NCBI GenBank assembly: GCA_018697195.1
Contig: CM031870.1
Span: 10,004,410-10,068,409 of the forward strand
Origin: Certhia americana
Taxonomy: Eukaryota; Chordata; Aves; Passeriformes; Certhiidae
Length of the DNA stretch: 64,000 bases
Reading direction: 5' to 3'
Numbering within the stretch: position 1 is the stretch's first letter; every line of letters begins with the position of its first letter. Below the pieces are notes generated by a model. The model had not been told where the DNA came from, did not search any database, and worked only from the letters and a program-made list of their open reading frames with translations. The position numbers were made by a program, and so were the translations under genes. Below are positions 12,101 to 24,165 of the stretch, piece after piece.

Positions 12101-15100
12101 TGCTTCAGTATTTCACAGACAGTCTACCAAAATGCAAAAATCCTAATAGAAGCTGTTAATATAGAAATCTGACAAGTTTCTGTGAATTACAAATCAAGCA
12201 GATCTCCAGAGAGAGGGAGAAAGCAACTCTGAAAACCTTGCACTCAAATATGGGTCTGCTCCTGAGAACATTAACTCAGTGTGAAGGCCTGAAAACATCT
12301 GCCATGAAGTGAGATCCAGGAGATCTGTGTAAAACTCTACCTACAACCTGTTCTGAACACGCAGGGGCAGCTGAAAATGTGGAGATTTTGAAGAAACTTG
12401 AAGTTAAGAGGCAATGAGCAATGGAAAAAAGATTTCTTTACTTTGATTTATATATTATTTTCTAATGTCTTAGGGTTGAAATTTTGAGTGGCTTGTCATA
12501 CTTAGTAATATTTATGAAATGGGTTAATTGAATTATCCAAGTCCCTGAATTTTAAACGTATTTGATTTTAAATTTTGTTCATGTTGTGGGTAAAAGCTAT
12601 CCTGGCATGCAGTGACATTTGGGGGAAGAACAGTGTGAAGGAAATTTCATTTTGGTATTATATTTTAAACATGGTACTATGTAATGTTTTGACAATCCCT
12701 AGCTTTTATTAGTTTAGGTATTCAGTTCTAATGGAAAACTTAATAATAGACCATGATCACCTCTGTAGAGAAAACACAGAGGCTGTAAATGTTACAGAAA
12801 TAGTGTTAATGGGTGAAATTAGAAAATTAATACTTTGTAGGGAACAGGAATAGCATGCACACCCTGCTGCCTGCGCATTTGCAGCCCTTCTAAAACACAT
12901 AAAGATGCTGAGGCTGGACTGAATTAGAGTGTGGAGGGTGCAGGATCTTGCAGGCTTTCGGTAGCAAATACCTCTCTTTGGATGGCAGATGGAAACATGG
13001 CAGGCAAATCCAAAGCAATTCGAACTTGAAGAAAGGGTTTTAAAATGCTTGCACATGAGGATGTGTTCAAAATTGTTGCAAGAGTCGTAAGGTGTCATAT
13101 TGTTGAGGACCACTTAGGTATGTTTGCTGAATTAGGCGATGCAAAAGAAAGGAAAAATTATGAAATGAGGGAGAAGGTTATATTAAGGAGATAGTAATGT
13201 AGAAAGTTGCTAAAATAAGGAAGTAAATGAACAATGCTATATGCTTCTTTCTCTAACTCATCTACGATGGCAACAGAAATACTTAAATTGAATTAAATTA
13301 ATTGAATTGAATTAAATATCTTTTTGTTCAGTAAACAGTTCTCCAATTTTCCTTACATAAAGCTCACTTGTTGCATAGATCAGAGGTGATTTCTTCATAG
13401 TATTCTATGCTGGCTGTGCCTGAGGCTCACTATTGGGCTTGAAGGAGTCTTGATTCCTTTGGGAGTGGTAAATTGGTATATTTAGATGTGAAGGGAAAAT
13501 GAACTTGATGAGGATTTTATACTACATGGAAATTTAGGACTGAGATATGCACAATTCCTGTTTTACCATCCAGCATCTTGTTTTGTACCATTAATGGGAT
13601 ATCCAGAACTTCAAGTTTAATGAAGGTTTCAAGTGAAAGATGTTTTGATATTTACAGGTGTTAAACTTTTACTTGATATCTTTGTCTCAGATTTCATCTC
13701 CCTTAAATATATGTCTACTCCTTACTCTCTTATTTTTCCCTCTAAGGTGGAAAACTTGTTTTAAAAAGTCATCTGATGCTGAGAGCAAAACCAGAATCTT
13801 TGTCCAATGTATTGGCTCAGAGTGAGGTTTGACTGATATTGAACTGGGTGGTCCCTCGTGATGGCCAAAAGAGACTTCTAGGAGGATAAAAAGGCTTCTG
13901 TAGTGTGATTCTCTCTGCTGATTTTTAGTACAGATATTATGTTGATTGATTGAGTTCTCAGGGAAATCACAACAAGTACAGCTCTTAGGCAACAGACTTT
14001 CCCAGCCTTTAAATAGTTATAGATGAAAAAAAAATCTGTTTAATCACTCTTAGCATGAATTATACTTTGGCTCTCCACAGAGCTGTTTTTAAATATTCCT
14101 GTGGCCAGAGAAGGATGAATAGTTCACAACATTCTTTTGATCTATTGTGATCTCCCACCAGTGGGAGCCCTGTCCGTGGGTTCTGCATGGGCTGAGTTTC
14201 ATGGTGTTGCAGTCTGTGCATGCTGAGGGAACTGCTCCTCCCTGCGAAGTCAGGGACAGATTAGGTCCTGCTCTCTTGTCCCAAACAATCAATTTATCTG
14301 TGCAGCCACACTGATGCTCCAGCTAAACTTGCTGCATTAATTATATCTGCCCTGAGCTTACAAGCTTTTAGGGATATTTTGATAAATTTTGCAAGCTTGC
14401 AAATCAGCAAGGGGTTTTGCTTCTTCCAAGGTACTGACCTGCAATTAAATGCAACTATCAGGTGCTGGTCATTACCAAAACTCTTCTTCAATCTGCAGAG
14501 TCAGGATAAAGGATTAATTATTTCAAAGTTACTGAATACGTACTGAGGAATGGTTATACTTTAACACACTTTGTGTTGGAGACTTTCTGTCACTCTCAAA
14601 ATGGGACTTATTCAAGTATGTTCTTCCCAATGAATGTGACAGAGACATTTTCTTCAACATATTCCTTTCCAAGTTAAAAGCATGGGCTGAGATGCATTAT
14701 AGACATTTATACCCACAACTGGGTCTAATGTGCACTATCTTGGTGTAGTGAGTAGCTAATGATGGAGTATTTGGGCTCTGACAGAGCTGTGTAATTTTAA
14801 AAAATGTCTGCTACTCATATACAGATTCTATTTTGGAGTGTAACAGTCCATGTAGTGGTGTCTTAGTGTGCTTAAGGAGGTCTCTGTTTGCTCCCTCAAG
14901 ATGAGGTGAAATGTGTAATTTGGAAAATCTGAACAGAGAATTTTTGACAAGATGGCAGAGAGATAGGAGTATCCCATAGCCCATATTCGAAAGTATTTCC
15001 CAGGAAACTGAGTATAATTTTGTGAGATTCTGGATGCTTCCTCCTCTGTTTCCTTGAACTCAATCTGTTTGCGGATAGCTTTCATCACCCTGCCTGAATT

Positions 15101-15251
15101 TTTATATTAGTAACCACACTTATTCAGACAGTAGTCTTTAACTGGAAAGTTAATGATTATGTAGGTGTTCTGATGAAGTAGGAAGGAGAGCTTTTATCCA
15201 CCAAGCATTGTTTTGGGTCAATAATTATTTTGTGGTCCACCAATATAAAAA

Positions 15252-15253
<2 letters not shown>
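12101..15253. other. AT-rich unique sequence
   Basis: No gene or RNA gene seen. At 13284-13317 there is a short run of alternating AATTA/AATTG pentamers. Open frames at 12757-13113 and 13687-13992 (minus) have no recognised domain. Confidence 0.45.

Positions 15254-15292
<39 letters not shown>
15254..15292. repeat. (AT)n dinucleotide repeat, 39 bp
   Basis: A perfect alternating AT tract that is self-complementary and able to form cruciforms. Length variation between individuals is likely. Confidence 0.97.
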
Positions 15293-15294
<2 letters not shown>

Positions 15295-18200
15295 AAGTGT
15301 CTATTTGATATCTATTTTTGATGAAAGATTTCTTTGCTGGTTTAAATTCTCTGGCTTCTGTTTAGTGTCTTCTGGTGGTTCAGCTGCTATAGGAGAATAA
15401 TGCAAGACATGTGATATTACTCATTACTTACACACATAAATATTTGAATATTTTGGTATTTCAGTCCTATCTGTTGTAGGGAATTTGTTTTGAGAAGTAT
15501 CTTCTTATATGAAGCCACAGCAGCGTTCCTGATTGTTCCGAACATGAAATCTTAACAAAATAAATGGCAACAGAGCTATAAACTGAACTGAAGAGAGCTG
15601 CTTTTAATAGAAACCTTCAATCTCAAGTTTTCTGCAATGTGCTCCTGGAAGACAAAATCTGGAAAATGAGCCAAGCTGGGACAGTCCAGACAACAGTCCA
15701 GGGACCTATAGCTTGAACACCATGGGTGTCTCCTGTAAAACACCTGACTAAGAAGGGAGCCCCAGCCAAGCCCTTGTGTGCCCCAGTGTAGAGTGGGAGA
15801 GTTTCTTTCATATGGGGTAAGCATTTATCTCTCTTTTTGAAGAGATGTTGTGAACTGGCACTGCCAGAAAATGTTGCTCTCTCAAAGGGCAGCCTCTGCA
15901 AAGAGAGTCATGGATGGTTGCAGGAGATACTGCAAAGGTGAACCCAGAAATGGCTCCTTTTCTCTGTGCTGATTTCTCTCCTCTCACCCTCACTCCCAAT
16001 GTAGAACAGATTCCTTAAAGTAGCTGCTTGACTTCCAAAAATGCTCAACCCTCACATCTCCTACTGAGAGGAGGAAATGGAGCCTTAGTAAATGGCTTCA
16101 CCACGCAAGAACAGATGTATTTCAATATGTTGTATACCAGTGCTAACCACACTGGTAGTCTTCAGGCTTTTTATGTCTGGAATAGGATTGGCCCATGGAC
16201 ATCCCAGATAAGGCCACCTTGGCTCCAAATTTCTTGCACTCCATTTCTGATACTATAGAAAGTATTAGTGAAAAATAACAGGAAAGATATGAGTCCTGCT
16301 TATGCCTTTTCTTTCCTGATGTTTCCTGGTTTCAGACTGATTCAGCACCCTAAGAGAGGGTAATGTGTTCAGATGAGCCAAAGGCTGCATCTGATCCTGC
16401 CCTCAGTATATAAAGAAACAGTCAATGGACATATGTGGATTAAGTAGGGATGGGAAGCTATGAAAATTTCCAGCAAGAGGGAAGGTGATTTTGGTGATTA
16501 TGCTATTTACCTGTTACTATATTGCAGGCTATTAAAGGGAAGAGAGTGCACATTGTACATTTGAGTTGAGAGAAAATAATTTTCAGACTCTGGGGAAATT
16601 TGAATGGGGATCTGAGTGGTTTGAACCCTCCTCTCTGTGCGGCATTAGTGAGTGAATCATCAGAAACATTTTGACATTCTGCCCATGCAATCCTATTCAC
16701 TCCAGCTCTAAAACCTGATTCTGTGCTCTGATGTATTCATTCCAAAGGGAGTCGGGGTGGACTGGGAATAGTTTCTGGATTTTTTCCTCCATCACTAACT
16801 TCTATATGGGCTCTAAATAGAAATGTAGCATACTTTGCTGAAGCACATGAAATGTCAGTTCTACAGTACTGTCATTCATAAGAACTCAGTAATGTTATGG
16901 TAGTCAGTTCCCTTAAATCACACTCATTTTGGCATTTCTCTGTTTTTTTCATCTTTGCAGAAAATGGTGGCTCTGAGAATCAACCTGTCTAATTTGAGTG
17001 AGACCTTCCATTAAGTGAACAAATAAGCTCACTCTTTCTGATTGTCTCAGATCTTGAAAGGTTTTTAAAAGTCCTTTTTTTGCTAACATCACAAGGCTTA
17101 ACAGTTTAGAAAGCCTAGAATTCAAAGATTCATCTACATTTTTAATCTACAAAAGTAAATCTTCTGCACATCTTAGACTTCTGGTAAGTGGGTCTCCTAT
17201 TTTATCCTCCATTATTTCTTTTGATTGGAGTTTTACTGCCGTGTTTTTTAAAGCACCACAATTAATTTCTTTCATATATGAAAACGTGTTTAAAGACTTG
17301 TCCATCTGCAAGGTCATTTATTTTGTAGGCATCTTTATAAATCAACCCAAGTACTCTAAACACAATAGCAATTTAATTTATAAGTGCCCTCAGTGGGGAT
17401 GCAAAAATATTTGAATAAATCATTGAATAGCTTAAGACTGGATGTCAGACAGAAAGAAGCAGGAAGTAAGTTATTGGAGCAACATCTCTAGGGGAAGAAT
17501 TAACAGGACTGTTACCAAATAATGCAGAAATACCCCAGTCAGCGTGTGGAGCTTGTTGAACTCCAAGCAGAGTCACCTGCTCAGGAAGCACAGTGAGGAC
17601 AAGTGCTCAGCAATCAGCCTGTGCCCAGGTCTGGCACTGGGTCCCCTGTGCTGGCAAGGATGGTGACAGCTACCTTGCAGGCTCAGTGCAAAGAACGTGT
17701 GCAACTTGTGCTTGTGTTGGCTGCAAGGAAAAGGAATTATTGTTCTTGCCTGTTACTGACAGCTGCTAAAGAGCCTGTCCTGAGATGCTCTGGGAGGTTG
17801 AGCTGCAAGGGAAAGTGTCTAAATACAATATATCACTAGGCTGTCCCCAAGACAAGGCTCATGAGCCCAGGAGATCCAGCCCTGAGGTTTATGAGTGGCA
17901 CAGCCAGTGTAGCCCATGCCAGGTGTGTGCAGGCTCCCTCTGAGATTCTGGGTCTGTGCCATCTGTAATATATCCTCATCCTATGCTTCAGAGGTATGTG
18001 TTTGTCTTGGCTAAATTCCTCCTTCTACTTAAGCTATATTATCTCTGAAAGGTTGTGGCCGAGCAAGAGCTGGCACCCAAATTTCTTTCTTATCTGGATG
18101 CCATTTAATTGACTAGTCACTTTTGACTTTTTATACAATGTCACTTCCATATATGACTTTCTTTTGATTCTTGTTCTGATGTGAACAGGATGTGCTATGC

Positions 18201-18573
18201 TCAAAACAACATCTGAGGCTATCAAAACACAATGAATGATGTCTGAAAAATATAAAAGAAAATGAGAAAATGTTAAAAAGATTTAGTTGCAGTGAAAGAG
18301 CATCTGATCTTCCTACATAATTCTTGTTCTCTGAGGCTTACCTTGTGGTGAGCATAGGAATCATCAAAAGTTGCCCTTTCTTTGACAGTCAGGATTTATT
18401 TCTGTGTCTGCTAAAGCCCTTTGCACATTAATGCTCTGGCCCTTTGTTGGCTTCCCCTTTTCTGTGGCTTGGGCAGGACAGCTGTAACAACTTCACTGAA
18501 ATGTCCAAGAGCAGAGTAAAATCAGTCTTGCAAAGAAATGTTAGTTTCTTTATCCTTGTGGATATGATATCCT

Positions 18574-18578
<5 letters not shown>
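15293..18578. other. Unique sequence, nothing firm
   Basis: No gene can be supported. Overlapping frames on the minus strand between 15576 and 15999 look like chance openings in a less AT-rich patch. A single splice-like pair near 17170-17182 would bound only a handful of bases and is not credible alone. Confidence 0.45.

Positions 18579-18626
<48 letters not shown>
18579..18626. repeat. (AT)24 dinucleotide repeat
   Basis: Twenty-four perfect AT units, followed by an imperfect AT stretch. The repeat creates alternating Tyr-Ile frames on both strands that are not genes. Confidence 0.97.
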
Positions 18627-18633
<7 letters not shown>

Positions 18634-20639
18634 ATTGGAGGGAGTTCAATATTCCTTACTGGTTACTTGGAAGATTACCCTTCCAGCAACCTCAGATTCA
18701 CTGAGGCACTTAAGCATGGATTTAATTTTAAGCACAGAATGAAGCAAGAGCCACTTGTCAGCTCTGTGCTTTTCATCTCCCCAGCTCAAATTATCTTCCT
18801 TGCTGCTCTGATTATATCTTCTGCTTACATATTCTCAGTCTTCTATGGCTTCTTACCTTGTCACCTGTTTCAAGTATCTTAATCTCACCTTAAAAATGCC
18901 ACCCATTTCTTTCTGTCTACAGGGATTTATTTGCCTCACACAGAAGCAGTCTCTTAATCCCACTTGACGCTGGCAAATTCACTTGACCTGCAGCACATTC
19001 CTTTATCTGAGCACAGGGCTGCTGCTCTCCTTCCTTTGTCTCCTGTCCTCCACCCCACCAAGGACCTTGCTGGTGGTCCCTTTACACATTTTCCAGCACT
19101 TCCCCAAATAATTCTCTGCCTGTATTCCTCTCACTGATCTCATTGTTCTTTACCATAATGTATTTGAATGTATGGTATGGCTTAAAAACTCCAGAACAAC
19201 AGATTTCACAAAGAATTAAATTCTTAAATGATAGGGGCATTATTCTTTGTAAGAGTTGTGTGTGCAAAATCAGGTGCAAAGGTATGGATCTGAACTCCAG
19301 CTGACTCAGGATGGTTCACTCCTGGCCATTGCATGGAAAGACAAGTTCATGGTGTTTGTGGAAAAGAGGCCCTATGGAGAGCTACCACTCTACAGAGTGT
19401 CTCTCATTTGCATGTTGAAGTCTGTGGATGCTTTGTTTTAGAGCTGATTGGAAAGACTGACTACTTCAGCCCGTTAGTGAAGGAAGGTATTTGCAGAGGA
19501 CACAACAATAGAAGCTATTAAAGCTTCAATACACCTGACCTTTCAAAACTGAAAAAAAATTTCACCCTTTCAGACTTTTTGGTCCTTCACCTTTTTAGTT
19601 CTTCCAATTTTAACACAGTAAAAGTAGTAAAACTCTGGTGAATAGCCATTTAAACTTTCATTACAACTTCGATGCTGGAGGACAGAATTTGGTCCCTCAA
19701 GAAGTTGTGCTACTATTCACTACCAATAATACAGTAAATCAGTTCACTCTTTTATGATAAACTGCACTTTAATTCTTACAAAGCACTGCAGTTTTACTCT
19801 ACTGAAACATTTCTTCTCTCCACAAAGCTAATTTCAATAAATATTATTTATTTTCCTGACTAACCTTGTCTTTTCTTGTTGCATCACTTGTTTTTCACCA
19901 AGTGCTGCTGGGATTTACTGTGACTTGTTAACTATTGCTTCCATCAATTGCCTGTTTAAATTGTATTATTCAGATTGTAACATAACTGAAATGACAGGAA
20001 TTAAAAATAGATCCTTTTCTCTAGGGCTCGAGACCTGGAACCATAAAATAAAATGCCTTGAACACTCATTAATAGCCTGGATTAATTCTAAAATTCATAA
20101 ATAAAGCAATTGCAGCAATTAACTTCAACTCTCTTAAGAGACTCTAACTATACAAGTTAATCTCTTAAGGTTCTTTGAAAGTATTGCCCACAGTCATTTC
20201 CAGGCATGAGGTATCAGTAGAGTCCTGTCCTACTTGAGAGGTTCAGGCTCACTGAGGAGGGATAATTTCCAACTTATGCTCCTACAAGTCTGCATTTGGT
20301 TTTGCTGGAAATATGCTATGGGAAAAAGAGCCAAAAGCATTTGTGGCATATAATCATTAGCAAAGACTTTTATAACCTTTTTTATAAGTCAGCTCTGACT
20401 GCATTTCCAAATGTGTCACTGCCATGAGCAAGTTACTTTGTTTGTGAGAACTAATTCAAAGCCAGTAATAAACTACCAGGACGGTTTTATCTGAGGTTCT
20501 GCTCATTAATTTGAGAATGCCCCATTTACCAAGTGACCAGTTTTACTTAAAATTTTTCAAACACTGCCTTAGAGAATTAGAAAGACCAGGAGAGGGAGAA
20601 GAGTTGCCGTTTCTGTTTAAAACACGAGCAAGAGGTTTT
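18627..20639. other. Unique sequence, nothing firm
   Basis: No gene is supportable. An open frame at 19256-19441 contains a 'WKDK' string faintly like piggyBac-type transposases, but nothing else fits. From about 20040 the text becomes rich in TAAT-type cores and merges into the conserved-element-like stretch that follows. Confidence 0.4.
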
Positions 20640-20945
20640 TAATGATCTTTAGTCTGCAGCTCCCATGGGGTAACTCAGTATCGCTGCAATGTGCTATTAA
20701 TTAGCTAAGTTGGATAATTGAAACCATGGTTGCATGCAGTTCAATGTGAATGACAGAAGCTGCTCAAAAGGCAAAAGAAAATGTATGTAATGTGAAATTG
20801 CTGAGCTCCCTGTGCCTCTTTAGTCTGGAATAAGTACTAGAGCTGGTTGTTTAAAAATTGGCTCATATTTGTCTACAGACAATTGTGGTGCTATTGCAGT
20901 CCTTAGATGATACGTGAAAGCTATTGGTCATATACTTCACTCTAG
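20640..20945. promoter_or_regulatory. Candidate conserved non-coding element (possible enhancer)
   Basis: This is a low-repeat stretch dense in transcription-factor-like cores: a homeodomain-type ATTAATTAGC at 20696-20705, a second TAATTG about ten bases on, and a GCATGC core near 20731. No frame is open through it and no transposon wording appears. The call is by texture only: such motif-dense, repeat-free AT-rich DNA is typical of developmental enhancers in gene deserts, but conservation cannot be judged from one sequence. Confidence 0.25.
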
Positions 20946-23699
20946 AAAAAGAGTGAACAAATAAATCCCAAAAGAGCTGCAAAGCTCCATACTATAACTG
21001 AAGAAGTAGCTTACTTTTTTTTTGTAACAAAGGAAAAAATGCCTTATTTTCCTGGCAGAAGCAGGAGGCAGATGCACACCTTCACATTTGGACTAAGCTC
21101 GCCAGTCCCAAGGCAGCTCTCATCCAGAAGCCAGGGATGTGCAATGCAGAGATGACTATCACCACCTTTAATATTAAAGATCAGAAAACTAAAACACAAA
21201 AAAAGGTAAAATTAATTACCCCAGATCTGTTAATCATTGAAGACTGAGGATGGTACTGTCATTTATAGCTGGAGCTGGTCCACACTAATTCTTCATCCAG
21301 TTGGCTCTGAAGCTTTTCTGTCCTGCTTTGTGCAGCACATCTTTAATCACAGGCACTATATTCTGTGACAGAGCCTTGTACATCTTACACAATGGGTAGA
21401 TAAATAATATAATAAAGTGAGTGTGTAAGGACTGAAGTACAGCTCCTCATCACAATTACTTGGCAGTCATGCCTTGAGTTCGGAACACCCTGAACAATGG
21501 TCTAATTCTTACTAGATTTATCACTGGTAAAGATGTGATTGCTGATCTCACTGAAAGTTCCTTCTGGTCTTCAAGTGATTATTTTGCCTAAAGACATGAA
21601 GTGTCCCAATACTTTCTATCAGGTATAAATGCCATTTTCCCTACTACGACCCATTGGAATTTGTCATGGATGTTTTTGCTGCCATTAGGTTCTTGGAGGC
21701 CATTCTGGCTCACTGTATCTATACACTCTCAAAAGCTTGGGTTTAGCTATATTTCATGAACAGTTTCTTTATTTCTTGTAAACTGCAAATGTCCTTGAAG
21801 AACATTTAATTCTCTGCAATTTTCCATCTTAGATTTTATCAATCTGTATAGCAAACACAAAGTTAAAATCCTTTTACAGATAAAAATGAAGGACATATGG
21901 TTGAAAATGACATATGTATACAATATATGCATATTTATACAAACATGTCCTGATCAGCTGAGATTATCCTTGTCTTTCTCTTGTGATCAAAATGTAATAA
22001 GACATAGAGGCTAGTGTAGTTCCTACAGCCAGATATGAACCTTGGAAAAGGCATTAGGAATATTTCCAGTGATTTCCCTAAGCCCTGGATCAGGTCTTTG
22101 TTGCTGGGTGGACACCAGCAGTTTGGGCTAACTTTAACCCTGTGTAAAACCCTTGTGAGCAGTTAAAGATACAAAATATTTTCAGTGTAATTTAATTTCT
22201 ATTTTGATTGTGTACTAAATGACTAAATAAATAAATATTAAAAATAAACTTAACCAAAGAAAAGAACAACCTGCACAATGGATTCATAGGGAGATGATGA
22301 TATGGACAGAGAGGTTTGCCTGTTGTTTCTGATTCAGTTCCCAGGGAAATCAATAGGAGTTAACTCTGTTTGCAAGTGAACAGTGCTAGTCACCTTCTCT
22401 ACCAGCTTCTGAGATCTTCAGCTAATGTGTAGGTAAACAGCTCACCTAGTAAATAAATGTGTAGAGTCTGTACAGCTATATCAGCTACCTAAGATGAAGA
22501 TTGTTCCTGAAACATCTGCCTGTAACATCAGCTATTGACAGCCCAACAGTTCAGCTGTTTGAATTTCAAAATTTCATAATGATAAATCTCATAAAGTGCT
22601 CTGCTGTCAGGTTATAAACATGGTTTATGTTTTTCTTGTGCTGCTTGTGTTTTCTGAGAGGATTTTTTTCATAGTTTAATAAAGAACATTCATGTCCAAT
22701 ACATACCTTCCAGCAATCCTATTTCAATATACTGAAATACCTCATCAGTGGCAGCTTTGGATTGAAAATGGGCTTTTGTGGATCGTGGGGAACATTAAAA
22801 AGAAGACTTTTTCTTGTCTGTATGATCAACAGCTTTCTAATTTCTCTTGTTTCTTTCCAGTAGCATTGCAATTGCCAGTGTTGGTAGAGCATTTTACAAA
22901 TCATTAAGATTTAAATTTTCTTCCTAGTCTCTTATGACATTAAATGCAGCTGAACAAATTTGGAAGATTTGCACTCTGTTATGGGCAATAAGGAATATTT
23001 CCTATAGCAATTCCTGTTCTATTAATACCAGGTATGTGTTCATGTGTACATTGCATGCTTGTAATTTTATTTCCTTTCTACCTTTAAGTGTTGCTATTTT
23101 TCATAATTAATACTAGGTAAAAAGCCACTTCTCAGTAACAGAGAGGAGAAAAATAAAAGGTATTAAAATATTGAGTATTTTATGGGGAAACAGATTGTGT
23201 TGCCAGCTACCATTCCCATTCCATGGAAGCTGAGAGCTTTCCAGCTTTCTCTTGTTCTCAGCAAAGCCTGTGGGGCTCAATGGCTCCTGCACTGAACTGT
23301 CCTGGAGATGTGCTGTGGCTGCTGACAGTTACATGTGAATGCTGGGAAATCTCAGGAAAAATAGATTTATTAGGAATCTAAACTCCCAACTGCAACACTT
23401 TGCATCAAGGTGCTCTAAGCATTCATGAGCTCAAAGCTCAATTCAGTATTTAAGTAAAACAGCCAGAGCTGTCATTTGGAAGAGGGCTATGAATGAAAAA
23501 GCATGTGATAGATGCCATCTATCCTCTCCCTCTCAGTAAGGAATCTGTGTTTCTCTGCCAGGCCCCTCTCAGGGGACAAGCTGCAATAGGGAGGTTGCAT
23601 GGCTTGGGGGTTGGGAGGCTGCTGAATGTACCACAGGTCCAATCTCACTTCTGCACTAGATGAAGACAAACCTTCCTTATCTGTTCAGCCATGAGATAG
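20946..23699. other. AT-rich unique sequence
   Basis: No gene, RNA gene or clear transposon. There is an AAATA-rich low-complexity patch near 22224-22250. Frames at 22692-22907 (plus) and 22719-22904 (minus) overlap each other and are unrecognised. Confidence 0.45.
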
Positions 23700-23790
23700 C
23701 AAGAGCTGTCCTGTGCAGGGCTAGGAGCTGGACTTTGAGGATCCTGCTGGAGCCCTTCCAGCTCAAGATATTCCATGATTCTGTGATTCC
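23700..23790 (+). mobile_element. CR1 LINE 3'-terminal fragment
   Basis: A good match in order to CR1 3' ends: 'gagctggactttgaggatcc', 'gcccttccagctcaagatat', then 'tccatgattctgtgattcc', which is the characteristic terminal ATTCTGTG-type repeat. Plus orientation, 5'-truncated as is usual for CR1. Confidence 0.85.
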
Positions 23791-23989
23791 AAGGGTCAGC
23801 TGTAGATATATGGCAAAGCAAAAGGGAGGAAAGGTGTGGAGCTTCTTTGAAGGAGGATTCTTCCAGTAAAAACTTTTCTCTCCAGAGCCAGGACAGGGTA
23901 AGCAGCTGGTAGAAAAGATAAACTCAGAGAATTCCAGGCTTGAGAAGCCACCCAATCCTCCTCCTCCAAATGGGATAACTGCACCAGTC

Positions 23990-24165
23990 CTGATCTAATC
24001 TGTCTTCAGAGATCTCCACTGATGGAGACCACTCCACCTCCAGGTAAACTATTTCTTCCATATCCCTTTACAGGAAATAATTTTCTTGATATAAGTCTTG
24101 AATCTTCTGTTTACTGCTACACAACCTATTTGATATACAAAGGAAAATGATTGTTCTTTCTTTGC
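23990..24165 (-). mobile_element. Probable older CR1-type LINE fragment, antisense
   Basis: On the plus strand the run 'ccactccacctccaggtaaa', 'ctatttcttccatatccctt', then 'gatataagtcttgaatcttc' resembles the reverse complement of older CR1-family 3' regions. It lies only 200 bases from the plus-oriented CR1 fragment at 23700-23790 but opposite in direction, so it is a separate, older insertion. The subfamily is uncertain and the edges are approximate. Confidence 0.4.

Noticed and set aside
18428..18704. Frames on both strands encoding alternating Tyr-Ile
   Set aside because: Produced by the (AT)24 repeat at 18579-18626; no coding signal outside it.
19256..19441. Possible piggyBac-like transposase remnant (WKDK string)
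   Set aside because: Only one short motif fits; the following residues do not match, and no terminal repeats or TTAA flanks were seen.
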